Assembly: GCF_024330105.1 (NCBI RefSeq)
Contig: NZ_JANDHW010000016.1
Span: forward strand, 1 to 52,599
Direction: 5' to 3'
DNA: 52,599 nt
From: Coprobacter tertius
GTDB taxonomy: Bacteria > Bacteroidota > Bacteroidia > Bacteroidales > Coprobacteraceae
Every line of letters starts with the position of its first letter. The stretch's first letter is position 1. Positions 26,165-35,162 of this stretch are shown piece after piece. Position numbers and translations under genes: made by a program. The notes under the pieces were generated by a model. That model ran no database searches. It worked only from the letters and a program-made list of their open reading frames with translations, and had not been told where the DNA came from.

Positions 26165-26486
26165 AAATACAGAGGAAAGAATGATAATGGTATATAAATG
26201 GCGGCTTAATATTTATATATTTTTGAATCAGAAATTTTAAATGACGGTAAAAGCAAAAAATAAATTCTTTACTATATATGAAAATAGTGGGTAATTAAAT
26301 ACATAAACTATTATAATAATATTTTTCACATATAGAGTAATTTAAGAGCACGTAATAAATATTATATAAAGAAAAATAATTATATTTGCAACTTGTTGAT
26401 ATTTCTAAGGGGATAAAACCGATAGGAGAATTTGCTGATTGCTTAATATTTGAATGATTATTACTTAATTAATATTTTTAATTATA
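26165..26486 (+). promoter_or_regulatory. Intergenic region with OmpA-family gene promoter
   Basis: The first part is A+T-rich with no supported gene. TATATTTG followed by CA at 26381-26388 is a full -7 match and gives a leader of about 95 nt before the OmpA-family gene. No TTTG box is seen 19 nt upstream. Confidence 0.5.
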
Positions 26487-27671
26487 ATGATTAGAAAGAC
26501 TCTACTGCTTGTATTGCTGGCAGTTCTGCCGCTTAGTTTGTTTGCTCAAGATCAGGCCGAGCAAAAATCGGTAATCGGTAACGATAAATATTCTGTTTAT
26601 ACCAACCGTTTCGGGGATAACTGGTTTATGAGTGTGGGGGCAGGTCCACAGGTATATTTTGGAGAAGATGATTCCGAAGGACCTTTCGAGAAGCGTATAT
26701 CTTCCTCTATCGATATCGGGTTCGGTAAATGGTTTACTCCGGGTCTGGCACTGCGACTGCAATTTAGCGGAATACAAGCACGAGGATGGGGGTATGAAGG
26801 GAAAGAAGCATATTTGTATGGTAACCCGAACAGTAAAGGACTTTATCGCCAGAAATGGAATATAGGATATATTCATGGTGATGTAATGTTTAATCTCACC
26901 AATCTTTTTTGCGGATATAGAGAGAATCGTGTATATAGTATCATCCCCGTTATCGGTTTTGGTTGGCTGCATACCACCGATTGGGCCGAAAGACAATATT
27001 TCGGTTTCAATTTCGGGTTACTTAACCGCTTTCATGTATCAAAAGCTTGGGACATTAATCTCGAAGCCCGGGCTATGATTACTACGGCGTCGTTTAGCGG
27101 AACCCGGGCGGGAAAGACCGGTGGTGACGCTATGTATGCTTTAAACATAGGGGCTACTTACTATTTTAAAACAAGAGGTTTTACCAATCGACCGATTGTA
27201 AAAGAAGGTGTTTCGTATGAGGAAATGAAACGTGTACAGGATAAATTGAAAGAACAAGAAAGCCTGAATACTAATTTGCAAAGCGAATTGGCCGAAGAAA
27301 AAAGTAAACCTCCAGTGGTTAAAGAAGTTGTAAAGGTGGTGAATAGGCAAGAAGTTACGGTTCCCCGTATTATTTTCTTTACGATCAATAAATCTACTCT
27401 CACTTCGAGAGAGAAAGTAAATATTCGGTACATAGCCGACGAAATAAAATTGAATACATATAAGACTTATACGATTAAAGGCTATGCTGATAATGCGACC
27501 GGTTCAGAAGAATATAACCGAAGATTGAGTCAACAAAGGGCCAAAACAGTATATAATGTATTGGTAAATGACTACGGAGTAAATGAAAGCCAGTTGAAAA
27601 TCGAGGCTAAAGGCGGAGTGAATAAAATGTACGAAAGTAATGCGCTTACTCGTATTGTCATTGTTGAATAA
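26487..27671 (+). CDS. OmpA family outer membrane protein
   Basis: A 394-residue protein with a signal peptide (MIRKTLLLVLLAVLPLSLFA). An N-terminal beta-barrel-like region (about 30-235; NWFMSVGAGPQVYFGEDD, IIPVIGFGWLHTTDW, ALNIGATYYFKTRGF) is followed by a short coiled coil (about 245-275, YEEMKRVQDKLKEQESLNTN). The C-terminal OmpA/MotB peptidoglycan-binding domain (about 285-394) contains TIKGYADNATGSEEYNRRLS and SQQRAKTVYNVLVNDYGV. It likely links the outer membrane to the wall. It is monocistronic, with its own promoter and terminator. Confidence 0.92.
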   Translation: MIRKTLLLVLLAVLPLSLFAQDQAEQKSVIGNDKYSVYTNRFGDNWFMSVGAGPQVYFGEDDSEGPFEKRISSSIDIGFGKWFTPGLALRLQFSGIQARGWGYEGKEAYLYGNPNSKGLYRQKWNIGYIHGDVMFNLTNLFCGYRENRVYSIIPVIGFGWLHTTDWAERQYFGFNFGLLNRFHVSKAWDINLEARAMITTASFSGTRAGKTGGDAMYALNIGATYYFKTRGFTNRPIVKEGVSYEEMKRVQDKLKEQESLNTNLQSELAEEKSKPPVVKEVVKVVNRQEVTVPRIIFFTINKSTLTSREKVNIRYIADEIKLNTYKTYTIKGYADNATGSEEYNRRLSQQRAKTVYNVLVNDYGVNESQLKIEAKGGVNKMYESNALTRIVIVE

Positions 27672-27693
27672 AGTGTTGATTATATAATAAATG

Positions 27694-27731
27694 CAGACGA
27701 TATTGCTTTACCGATATCGTCTGTCATTTTT
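27694..27731 (+). terminator. Intrinsic terminator after the OmpA-family gene
   Basis: CAGACGATAT pairs perfectly with ATATCGTCTG (27694-27703 with 27714-27723) around a 10-nt loop, followed by TCATTTTT. Confidence 0.75.
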
Positions 27732-27840
27732 AGAGAAATATCATTAAATAGAATTCAATAGTTATAAATGTTATTTGATATATAACGCTTGGAGAATTTA
27801 TAATCTTACGGGCATTATATGTTTGTTTCACAAAGATTAT

Positions 27841-29232
27841 TTATTTCCTGCCGATGAGGCGTAACAGTTCAGATACCGCTTCTTTGGGTGTTTCTTTTTG
27901 CCCCAAAAGCTCTACGAATTTACTTCCGATAATAGCTCCCGACGCATTATGGCATGCGGCATCAAAAGTTTCTTTGTTGGAAATCCCGAACCCGATTAAT
28001 CTCTGATTGCGTAGTTGCATGTTTTCAATACGTTTAAAATAAGCTTGTTTTGCTTCGTTGAACGATTTTTGTGCTCCGGTTATGGCTGCAGAAGAAACCA
28101 TATAGATAAATCCGTCGGTATGTTCATCGATAAAACGAATACGTTCATCACTTGTTTCGGGAGTAATAAGCATGATAATACGCAAATCGTATTTATCGGC
28201 GATCGGTTTATAATTTTCGAGGTAATCTTTAAAAGGAAGGTCGGGAATGATCATCCCGTTGATTCCTCTTGCTGCACAATCCCGACAGAAATTTTCAAAT
28301 CCGTATTGCATGATCGGGTTAAGATATCCCATCAGAATGATTGGTATCGTAATTTCGGACCGGATGTTTTCGAGTTGCTCGAATAGTTTATGCAGAGTCA
28401 TGCCGTTACGTAAGGCATCTGTAGCAGCTGCTTGTATGACAGGCCCGTCGGCCATCGGGTCGGAAAAAGGAATTCCTATTTCTACCATATCTACGCCCTG
28501 ATGCTGTAATTCTCGCAATATATGACGGGTATCTTCGAGGTGAGGATAGCCCGCAGTAAAATAAACAGAAAGAATATTGCGGTCCTTTAAATTGAAAAGA
28601 GAGTTAATGAGGTTCATATCTTTATTATTTTTTAGGTGCTGTAAAAATATTCGAAGTTTATCGATCGTTTTCAATCCCGGTTTTTCTTCAAACCGACTAT
28701 TTAGGTCGATCCCTGCAAATTTCGGATGGGAAAATGCCCTGATTTTATGTTCGTCTCCGGGGCCGATACCTCCGCTTAGCAAAAAAGGAGTATTTCCTGT
28801 ATAGCTTTCGAGTATCGCCCAATCGAAAGACTGTCCGGTTCCACCGTAAGCGGGAGAGGCGGTATCGAATAAAAAAAAGTCGCAATGCCCTTCGTAAAGT
28901 GCTGTAATTTCGAGGTCACGAGAATTTTTTATCGGAAAAGCTTTAATAACTTTCAATCCCGCAGATCTGATATTATCGCATAACCTTATCTCCTCTTTAC
29001 CGTGTAATTGAATGAATTGAAGGTTATATTTTCGGGCGGTTTCGAGAATGACCGAAAATGTTTCATTGACGAAAACACCTACTCGTTTTGTATGACGGGG
29101 TAAATATTCGGGAAAATGTTTAACAAAACGAGGAGAGCGATCGTAAAAAATTAGTCCTATCAGGTCGACTCCCAGTTTTTCGACTTCCCGAATATTTTCA
29201 CCTCTCTGCATGCCGCAAACTTTCAATATCAT
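27841..29232 (-). CDS. trpFA: Fused phosphoribosylanthranilate isomerase / tryptophan synthase alpha
   Basis: One uninterrupted 463-residue frame holds two complete enzymes. Residues 1-205 are TrpF (LKVCGM start, then [43 protein letters not shown]), which isomerises phosphoribosylanthranilate. Residues about 211-463 are TrpA (MNLINSLF start, [19 protein letters not shown] with both catalytic acids, [19 protein letters not shown]), which releases indole from indole glycerol phosphate. The joint is [10 protein letters not shown], so the ordinary trpA start Met is kept inside the fusion and the linker has only a few residues. Stop codons lie in the other frames of the joint, so one indel could have caused the fusion. 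Internal translation of TrpA alone remains possible. TrpC overlaps upstream by 4 bp. Confidence 0.93.
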   Translation of the reverse strand: MILKVCGMQRGENIREVEKLGVDLIGLIFYDRSPRFVKHFPEYLPRHTKRVGVFVNETFSVILETARKYNLQFIQLHGKEEIRLCDNIRSAGLKVIKAFPIKNSRDLEITALYEGHCDFFLFDTASPAYGGTGQSFDWAILESYTGNTPFLLSGGIGPGDEHKIRAFSHPKFAGIDLNSRFEEKPGLKTIDKLRIFLQHLKNNKDMNLINSLFNLKDRNILSVYFTAGYPHLEDTRHILRELQHQGVDMVEIGIPFSDPMADGPVIQAAATDALRNGMTLHKLFEQLENIRSEITIPIILMGYLNPIMQYGFENFCRDCAARGINGMIIPDLPFKDYLENYKPIADKYDLRIIMLITPETSDERIRFIDEHTDGFIYMVSSAAITGAQKSFNEAKQAYFKRIENMQLRNQRLIGFGISNKETFDAACHNASGAIIGSKFVELLGQKETPKEAVSELLRLIGRK

Positions 29233-30020
29233 ACTGCCATTTGAGTTAGTTGTCCGATAAAATTTGCAAGAGCCGATTGCGGATCTTCATGTTTCATAAA
29301 ATTTTCTCCCATCAGGAATCCTTCGAAACCGGCCTGTCGAAGGCTAAAAACTACATTGGGATCGGATATCCCGCTTTCAGAGATACATAATGCCGATGAA
29401 GGTAAATGTTTTATCATTTCAAAAGAATGATCAATTTTTGTCTCGAATGTCGTGAGATCACGATTATTGACACCAATCATATCGGCTTCGCAATCTGCGT
29501 AATCGAGTTCGGCGATATCATGTAGTTCGAGTAGTACTTCGAGTCCTAACTGATGAGCCAAAGTTGCAAATCGCTTGCATTCTTTTCGGGAGATGGCCGA
29601 GGCAATAAGCAATATTGCGTCAGCTCCTATAGCTTTAGCTTGATAAATCTGATACTCGTCGATAATAAAATCTTTACGTAATAAGGGTATTTTTACTTGT
29701 TGGCGTGCTTGAACGAGATCGCCCGGCATACCACCGAAAAATACTTCGTCGGTAAGGATCGAAGAAGCGGCGGCTCCGGCTTTTTCATATCCGGTAACAA
29801 CATCGATCACATTTGCGTGTGGGTGTATCCATCCTTTCGATGGAGAACGCCGCTTAAATTCTGCAATAATTCCCGATGCCGATTCTCTAATCGATCGACT
29901 CATCGAGAAGGTTTTACGTTGAATTTGCTCCGATTCGAGAAGTAATTCGGTGCCGAACGCTTCCTGTTGGCGGATAATCTCTTTTTTCTTTTCCGAAATA
30001 ATCGTATCTAAAATATTCAT
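29229..30020 (-). CDS. trpC: Indole-3-glycerol phosphate synthase
   Basis: TrpC closes the indole ring from carboxyphenylaminodeoxyribulose phosphate. The 263-residue TIM barrel shows the family blocks [15 protein letters not shown] (substrate Lys and Ser-Pro-Ser), [29 protein letters not shown]-like [10 protein letters not shown] and [11 protein letters not shown], ending with SESGI and GFLMGENFM. It is monofunctional, not fused to TrpF as in E. coli. Its stop overlaps the trpF start by 4 bp (ATGA), and trpD lies 27 bp upstream. Confidence 0.96.
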   Translation of the reverse strand: MNILDTIISEKKKEIIRQQEAFGTELLLESEQIQRKTFSMSRSIRESASGIIAEFKRRSPSKGWIHPHANVIDVVTGYEKAGAAASSILTDEVFFGGMPGDLVQARQQVKIPLLRKDFIIDEYQIYQAKAIGADAILLIASAISRKECKRFATLAHQLGLEVLLELHDIAELDYADCEADMIGVNNRDLTTFETKIDHSFEMIKHLPSSALCISESGISDPNVVFSLRQAGFEGFLMGENFMKHEDPQSALANFIGQLTQMAV

Positions 30021-30047
30021 AGCTCTTGTATATAAGAATTTTATTTT

Positions 30048-31043
30048 TTAACTGTTGAGCGAACAGAACTTACGGAATGTATTCAGGGCTTTTCCACTTT
30101 CGAGCGATTCTCTCGCAATATCGATACATTCTTCTATCGTTTTATGATTATCGATTACCTGAATTGCAAACGCTGCGTTGGCTATTACACAATCTTTACG
30201 GGCTTTCGAAGCCTCATTATTCAATACTTTATCGAAAATACCGGCTGCTTCGGCTACTGTATCTCCTCCTTCAAGATCATTTTCCGATGCTTTTTCAAAT
30301 CCGAGACTTTCGGGGGTATAGATTTTTTCATTATCGGGAGTAGCGACTTTAAATTCGGCTGTCAGGGAAATCTCGTCGTAACCGTCGAGACTGTGCACTA
30401 CTGCAAATCGGGTTTCGCTTTCTTGCAAAGTATAGCTGTAAAGGCGCAGCAAAGGCAGATTGTAAACCCCTAGTAGCTGATAACGAGGGATTGCCGGATT
30501 TACCAATGGGCCGAGCATATTGAAAAATGTACGTACCCCCAATGCTTTACGGATAGGAGCGACCGCTTTCATTGCCGGATTGAACAGAGGCGCATGCAGG
30601 TAGGCAATGCCACAGGTGCCGATACTGTGTCGCAAGCGGTCGATATCGGCTGTGAATTTTATTCCGTGCTGTTCCATTACATTACTGGCACCGCTAACCG
30701 AGGTAGCTCCGTAGTTCCCATGTTTTACGACGGTATATCCGGCTCCGGCAACGACGAAACAGGCTGCTGTAGAAATATTAAAAGTATTTTTACCGTCACC
30801 TCCGGTACCGACGATATCGATAGGATCGAATTCGGACAGATCTACCGGATTACGCATATCGAGTAAAGCGTCACGGAATCCGATAAGTTCTTCTACCGAA
30901 ATACTTCTCATCAGGAATACGGTAATCAGTGAAGCGATTTGAGCATCGTTGTACTTCCCTTGCGTAATGTTTTGCAATATAATTCTTGCTTCTTCCCGAC
31001 CCAAATATTGATGTTCGAATAATTTATAGAGTATATCTTTCAT
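30048..31043 (-). CDS. trpD: Anthranilate phosphoribosyltransferase
   Basis: TrpD adds phosphoribose from PRPP to anthranilate. The 331-residue protein uses the ATG at 31043; the ATG two codons earlier at 31049 is also possible. The signature VGTGGDGKNTFNISTAACFVVAGAG binds PRPP, and VVKHGNYGATSVSGASNVMEQHG is the anthranilate and Mg region. The N-terminal helical domain and the C-terminal alpha/beta domain are both complete. It is not fused to TrpG. It lies between trpG (about 40 bp upstream) and trpC. Confidence 0.96.
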   Translation of the reverse strand: MKDILYKLFEHQYLGREEARIILQNITQGKYNDAQIASLITVFLMRSISVEELIGFRDALLDMRNPVDLSEFDPIDIVGTGGDGKNTFNISTAACFVVAGAGYTVVKHGNYGATSVSGASNVMEQHGIKFTADIDRLRHSIGTCGIAYLHAPLFNPAMKAVAPIRKALGVRTFFNMLGPLVNPAIPRYQLLGVYNLPLLRLYSYTLQESETRFAVVHSLDGYDEISLTAEFKVATPDNEKIYTPESLGFEKASENDLEGGDTVAEAAGIFDKVLNNEASKARKDCVIANAAFAIQVIDNHKTIEECIDIARESLESGKALNTFRKFCSLNS

Positions 31044-31083
31044 TTTCATATTTTTTTAATGAATGGAGAAATAACGGTCGAGG

Positions 31084-31653
31084 TCATGATTTCAACCAGT
31101 TATTGATAATATCCTTCCCTTGAGGAGTAAGTACCGATTCGGGATGAAATTGTATTCCTCTAACATCATATGATTTATGACGTAAAGCCATGATCTGGCC
31201 TTCGGCACTTTCAGCAGTTATTTCGAGGCAATCGGGAAAGTTATTCCGAGATACTACCCATGAATGATATCTACCTACCTGAATTTCCCGAGGTAAGCCT
31301 GCAAACAGATTATTATCTCTTGAAATATGTATCGTAGATTGTACCCCATGATATACTTCAGTCAGATTCTCGAGAGTGGCTCCGAAGACTTCGCCGATAG
31401 CTTGATGCCCCAGACAAACTCCCAATATACTTTTTGAAGACGCGTAACGTTCGATAAGCGGCAGCAATAATCCTGCTTCATTAGGAATACCAGGACCCGG
31501 TGAAAGAATGATTTTTTCGAAACGATCTATGTCTTCTAACGTGATACGGTCGTTGCGGTGAACTTCCACATCGGTTTCTCCAAGTTCTTTTACCAGATGA
31601 AATAAGTTATATGTAAAAGAATCGTAATTATCGAATATGAGTATTTTTTTCAT
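31084..31653 (-). CDS. trpG: Anthranilate synthase glutamine amidotransferase subunit
   Basis: TrpG supplies ammonia from glutamine to TrpE. The 189-residue class I amidotransferase shows the oxyanion loop SPGPGIPNEAG, the catalytic cysteine at residue 80 in GVCLGHQAIGE, and the His/Glu pair in GIQFHPESVLT near residue 170. The trpE gene is 27 bp upstream. As in many bacteria this subunit could also serve PabB; no pab gene is in the window. Confidence 0.95.
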   Translation of the reverse strand: MKKILIFDNYDSFTYNLFHLVKELGETDVEVHRNDRITLEDIDRFEKIILSPGPGIPNEAGLLLPLIERYASSKSILGVCLGHQAIGEVFGATLENLTEVYHGVQSTIHISRDNNLFAGLPREIQVGRYHSWVVSRNNFPDCLEITAESAEGQIMALRHKSYDVRGIQFHPESVLTPQGKDIINNWLKS

Positions 31654-31680
31654 TGTTGAATCGTTTAGAAAAATGGTGAA

Positions 31681-33087
31681 TTAATTTTTGAGAGAGACCG
31701 CCATATCGATCGCTTTTTTTAAGGCTCCCAGTTTGTTGTTTACTTCCTGTAATTCGTATTCTTCTTTACTGTGGGCGACGATCCCTCCGCCTGCCTGAAA
31801 CCAAAGTTCGTTATTGCGGCTGACGAAGGTACGAATCGTAATTGCTTGGTTGAGGTCACCGTTAAATCCTATAAAACCGATACATCCTCCGTATGCACCT
31901 CGGTTATGTGGTTCTATTTCGGAAATCAGTTGCATTGCTCTTACTTTGGGAGCCCCCGATAAAGTACCGGCCGGAAAAGTGTCGATAAAAGTTTTTATGG
32001 CATCGTTTCCTTCGTTGAGTTGTCCGCTCACTCTCGAGACCAGATGTATTACATGACTGTAATATTGGGGTTCTTTGTAAAAGACGACATTTACATCGTG
32101 GCAGTTGCGGCTGAGATCGTTGCGGGCCAAATCGACCAGCATTACATGCTCTGCATTTTCTTTCGGGTCGGCCAGCAGTGCCTCGGTAAGGTCTTTATCT
32201 TTCAGCGCGTCTCCCGTTCGTTTTGTTGTTCCTGCAATCGGGTCGATAGTTGCGGTTTTGTTTTCAATTTTGCAATGGGTTTCAGGAGAAGATCCGAAAA
32301 TACGGTAACCTCCGAAATCGAAATAGAAGAGATAAGGAGACGGATTGATAGAACGCAAAGCGCGGTAAACTTTAAAATCGTCTCCCGCAAAGGGCTGAAT
32401 AAAACGACGGGATATGACAATTTGGAATACGTCGCCCCGAAGACAGTGGGAGATTCCTTTGCGAACGTTCGACTTATGCTCTTCATCCGTCACCGTACTG
32501 TGTACAGGCCCGGTGAGAGAAAAATCATAGGATGCGAAGTTCCGGTTTCCGATGACCGACTCGAGATAATCCAGCCGGCTGTTTTCATTTTCTCCGAGCA
32601 TTTCTACCAAAGTAAGTTCGTTTTTAAAATGATTGAAAACGATGATGTATTTGTACAAAATATAAAGTAAATCGGGAGCGTCGTTGCGCTCGTCATGACT
32701 TTCTTTTACCGGAATATGTTCGAAATATTTTACCGCATTGAAGGTCGTATAACCGTATAGGCCGCACACAGAACTGTCTTTTCCCATAACTTTAAAACGA
32801 GACATAAAACGGCCGATCGCTTTTTCTACCGTGTTTTTGTCATCTATTTTCTCTTCATTACGAGTATTATCGGGGTAAACAGTCGTACATATACCGCTGT
32901 TTACACCAATACTTGCCAGCGGGCAAAGCGCTATAAATGAGAGGCTGTTCTCTCCGGCGTGGTAATCGGAACTTTCCATAAGAGCCGATTGCGGGTATAT
33001 ATCGCGTACCTTCAGGTAAATGCTTACCGGCGTATGCAAATCGCCGAGAACTTGTTTGCTGTTTGTCGTATAAGTATATGTTTTCAT
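31681..33087 (-). CDS. trpE: Anthranilate synthase component I
   Basis: TrpE makes anthranilate from chorismate. In the 468-residue protein the chorismate-binding domain (about 200-465) shows the blocks RRFIQPFAGDDFKVYRALR, PSPYLFYFDFGGYRIFGSSPE, DPIAGTTKRTG and ELWFQAGGGIVAHS. The N-terminal domain has the tryptophan-feedback LLES-like segment (SALMESSDYHAGENSLSFI). It lies 5 bp from trpB and 27 bp from trpG. Confidence 0.95.
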   Translation of the reverse strand: MKTYTYTTNSKQVLGDLHTPVSIYLKVRDIYPQSALMESSDYHAGENSLSFIALCPLASIGVNSGICTTVYPDNTRNEEKIDDKNTVEKAIGRFMSRFKVMGKDSSVCGLYGYTTFNAVKYFEHIPVKESHDERNDAPDLLYILYKYIIVFNHFKNELTLVEMLGENENSRLDYLESVIGNRNFASYDFSLTGPVHSTVTDEEHKSNVRKGISHCLRGDVFQIVISRRFIQPFAGDDFKVYRALRSINPSPYLFYFDFGGYRIFGSSPETHCKIENKTATIDPIAGTTKRTGDALKDKDLTEALLADPKENAEHVMLVDLARNDLSRNCHDVNVVFYKEPQYYSHVIHLVSRVSGQLNEGNDAIKTFIDTFPAGTLSGAPKVRAMQLISEIEPHNRGAYGGCIGFIGFNGDLNQAITIRTFVSRNNELWFQAGGGIVAHSKEEYELQEVNNKLGALKKAIDMAVSLKN

Positions 33088-33092
33088 TGTTC

Positions 33093-34286
33093 TTATTCAG
33101 TATCGGTTTGTAATTTCTGTATATAAGTTTCCATATCTTTATCGCCTCTTCCCGATACGGTAAGTACGACGATATCGTCGTACTTGAATTTTAATTTTGG
33201 CAGTGTTCCCAAAGCATGAGCCGATTCAAGAGCGGGAATAATGCCTTCGATTCGGGTTAGTTCGAGAGCTGCTGCCAGTGCTTCGTCATCGTCGATAGCC
33301 AAAACGGTGGCCCGGTGTTTTTGTGCCAGATTTGCATGTAACGGGCCGATTCCGGGATAATCGAGGCCGGCGGATATCGAGTAAGGCTCTTCGATTTGTC
33401 CGTCATCGCTTTGCATCACCAATGTTTTGCTTCCATGAATGATTCCCAGTTTGCCAAGTTGAATGGTAGCGGCCGAGAGACCAGTCGTGATACCTTTTCC
33501 TCCGGCTTCAGCCAGTACTATTTTAACTTTATCATTATCGAGATAATGATAAATTGTTCCGGCAGCGTTGCTACCACCTCCTACGCAAGCGATAAGGTAA
33601 TCGGGGTAATCCCGGCCTTCTTTCTCGATAAGTTGTTTTTTTATTTCTTGGCTGATGACCGATTGTAATCTCGCAACCATATCGGGATAAGGGTGTGGCC
33701 CTACGGTAGATCCTATAATGTAATAAGTGTCTGAAGGGTGACAGCACCAGTCGCGAATCGCTTCATTAGTAGCATCTTTCAGTGTCATATTTCCTGAAGT
33801 AACCGGACGTACCGTCGCACCGAGCATCTGCATTTTCTGTACGTTGATGTGTTGGCGTTCTACGTCGGTTTTCCCCATATATACGATACATTCCATATTC
33901 ATAAGGGCACAAACTGTAGCGGTGGCGACACCATGTTGTCCGGCTCCGGTTTCGGCGATTATCCGTTTTTTACCTAACCGTTTAGCAAGAAGTATCTGTC
34001 CTATGGTATTGTTTATCTTGTGAGCACCGGTATGGTTCAGGTCTTCTCGTTTGAGGTAGATGCGACAACCGTATTTTTCAGAGAGTCGGCCGGCCAGATA
34101 AAGGGGGGAAGGGCGACCTACATAATCATGTAGTAGTTGATCGTATTCCTTTCGGAACGATTCGCTTTTAATGATTTTCAAATAATTATTTTTCAGGTTT
34201 TCAACGCATGCATATAATATTTCGGGGATATAAGCTCCTCCGAAATCTCCGTAAAAACCCGATTTGTCTACTTGATAGTTATTCAT
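33093..34286 (-). CDS. trpB: Tryptophan synthase beta subunit
   Basis: TrpB joins indole and serine in a PLP reaction and channels indole from TrpA. The ATG at 34286 (MNNYQVDKSGFYGDFGGAYI) gives 397 residues, the family length. The frame is open to 34379, but those codons would be translated from the attenuator hairpin. The PLP lysine is in HTGAHKINN (about residue 85) and the phosphate loop is GGGSNAAG. The gene is first in the operon trpB-E-G-D-C-FA, the order usual in Bacteroidota, and its expression is controlled by the leader at 34314-34501. TrpA is at the far end of the operon. Confidence 0.96.
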   Translation of the reverse strand: MNNYQVDKSGFYGDFGGAYIPEILYACVENLKNNYLKIIKSESFRKEYDQLLHDYVGRPSPLYLAGRLSEKYGCRIYLKREDLNHTGAHKINNTIGQILLAKRLGKKRIIAETGAGQHGVATATVCALMNMECIVYMGKTDVERQHINVQKMQMLGATVRPVTSGNMTLKDATNEAIRDWCCHPSDTYYIIGSTVGPHPYPDMVARLQSVISQEIKKQLIEKEGRDYPDYLIACVGGGSNAAGTIYHYLDNDKVKIVLAEAGGKGITTGLSAATIQLGKLGIIHGSKTLVMQSDDGQIEEPYSISAGLDYPGIGPLHANLAQKHRATVLAIDDDEALAAALELTRIEGIIPALESAHALGTLPKLKFKYDDIVVLTVSGRGDKDMETYIQKLQTDTE

Positions 34287-34313
34287 ATTTTTGTTTTTTA
34301 ATTTCATCACAAT

Positions 34314-34346
34314 AAAAAAGGCCTGTCGTGTTCGACAGGCCTTTTT
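34314..34346 (-). terminator. trp attenuator terminator hairpin
   Basis: A perfect 14-bp stem (34333-34346 with 34315-34328; core GGCCTGTCG) has a 4-nt loop and is followed on the minus strand by TTTTTT. It lies about 28 nt before the trpB ATG and 45 nt after the leader peptide stop, so it can end transcription ahead of the whole operon. Confidence 0.9.
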
Positions 34347-34391
34347 CAGTTTCATTATACTGTTTTTAGTTATATACATATAGGCTGCTTC

Positions 34392-34451
34392 TCACGACTT
34401 TGTAAGTTGTAAGTAGCGCCACCAATAAGTATTTACTAAAATTGTTCTCAT
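34392..34451 (-). CDS. trpL: trp leader peptide with tandem Trp codons
   Basis: A 19-codon frame on the minus strand encodes MRTILVNTYWWRYLQLTKS. Codons 10 and 11 are TGG TGG (34419-34424). It starts about 20 nt after a full-consensus promoter and ends 45 nt before the attenuator hairpin. Segment GGCGCT (34415-34420), beginning in the second Trp codon, can pair with AGCAGCC (34383-34389, one bulge). CAGCCT within that segment (34382-34387) can instead pair with AGGCCTG of the terminator arm (34336-34342, one bulge). A ribosome stalled at the Trp codons would therefore favour the antiterminator; a ribosome at the stop codon would cover segment 2 and let the terminator form. Confidence 0.88.
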   Translation of the reverse strand: MRTILVNTYWWRYLQLTKS

Positions 34452-34470
34452 TTTATTTGCTTTATGCGTA

Positions 34471-34501
34471 CAAATGTATGTATTGATAGAATAAAAACAA
34501 A
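34471..34501 (-). promoter_or_regulatory. trp operon promoter
   Basis: On the minus strand TTTG (34498-34501), exactly 19 nt and TACATTTG (34471-34478) match the Bacteroidota consensus fully. Transcription would start about 12-15 nt before the leader peptide ATG. Confidence 0.85.
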
Positions 34502-34583
34502 CAATTACACGAAAAAAAATGTGAAATCTTTTAAAATCCTTTTTCCCTATATAATAATGTGTATTTCGATAAAATTAATGAAT

Positions 34584-34621
34584 AAAAAAGTCTGTCTCCT
34601 GAAAAAAGAGCAGACTTTTTT
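34584..34621 (-). terminator. Intrinsic terminator after the SPOR-domain gene
   Basis: AAAAAAGTCTG pairs with CAGACTTTTTT (34584-34594 with 34611-34621) around a 16-nt loop. On the minus strand it lies 20 bp after the SPOR gene and is followed by a T run. Its symmetry would allow use on both strands. Confidence 0.75.
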
Positions 34622-34641
34622 ATATTACCGATATAAGAAAA

Positions 34642-35121
34642 TTATTCGTTAATGAGTAACCAGGCGTCGTCGAATTTGTTATATCGAGCCTTTACGCTTT
34701 CCCGTAGATTGGTCGCCGAAGGTCTGTCATCGAAACTGCCCACGATTACACGATACATGCCTTGAGCATTACGTACTACAAAAGCATTATATCCATCGGC
34801 TACAAGCTGTTGAGTAAGTCCGTTTGCATTAGTCTGTATTGTGAAACTACCTACAACGACATTGAACAATTTCAGTTTAGAAGCGTCCCCCGAATTAACG
34901 GTCGTAATTTTTTCGCTGCTTACCCGTACTGTATTGTCGGCAGCATTGTTGTTGGTTACCGGTTTGGTAACAACAGGTTCGGGAGCAGGAGTCGTTTCGG
35001 CTACCGTTTTTTCCTGAGCTTTTTCGTAAGCGGCTTTGTATGCGCTTTCTTTGGCTTTACAGGAACCCATGCCTACAGCAATGGCAATGGCCGAGATAAT
35101 CAATAACCAATTCTTTTTCAT
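34642..35121 (-). CDS. SPOR domain-containing lipoprotein
   Basis: A 159-residue protein with a lipoprotein signal (MKKNWLLIISAIAIAVGMGSC; lipidated Cys at about residue 21). An Ala/Glu/Pro/Val-rich linker (about 25-75) leads to a C-terminal SPOR domain (about 83-158: FNVVVGSFTIQTNANGLTQQ, then YRVIVGSFDDRPSATNLRES). SPOR domains bind denuded septal peptidoglycan, so a role at division sites or the cell wall is likely. It is monocistronic, with a TACATTTG element at 35190-35197 and a structured leader. Confidence 0.88.
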   Translation of the reverse strand: MKKNWLLIISAIAIAVGMGSCKAKESAYKAAYEKAQEKTVAETTPAPEPVVTKPVTNNNAADNTVRVSSEKITTVNSGDASKLKLFNVVVGSFTIQTNANGLTQQLVADGYNAFVVRNAQGMYRVIVGSFDDRPSATNLRESVKARYNKFDDAWLLINE

Positions 35122-35162
35122 ACTTAAAATTTATTTGTTTGTTATTTAATACCTTCTTGCGT

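Noticed and set aside
23600-26480. Insertion sequence or prophage as source of the A+T-rich tail
   Set aside because: No transposase, integrase, terminal inverted repeats or target duplication could be found; toxin-immunity cassette exchange explains the region better.
27800-27840. Inverted repeat ATAATCTT/AAGATTAT after the trp operon
   Set aside because: The stem is A+T-rich with a long loop and no T run follows on the minus strand, so it is not a convincing terminator.
34287-34379. N-terminal extension of trpB to 34379
   Set aside because: The extra 31 codons are translated from the attenuator hairpin and do not look like TrpB; the family start MNNYQVDKSGFYGDFGGAY is at 34286.
34464-34652. 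Plus-strand open frame of 62 codons before the SPOR terminator
   Set aside because: It overlaps the minus-strand trp promoter and the SPOR terminator, has biased low-complexity composition and no family resemblance; the opposite-strand elements explain the DNA better.
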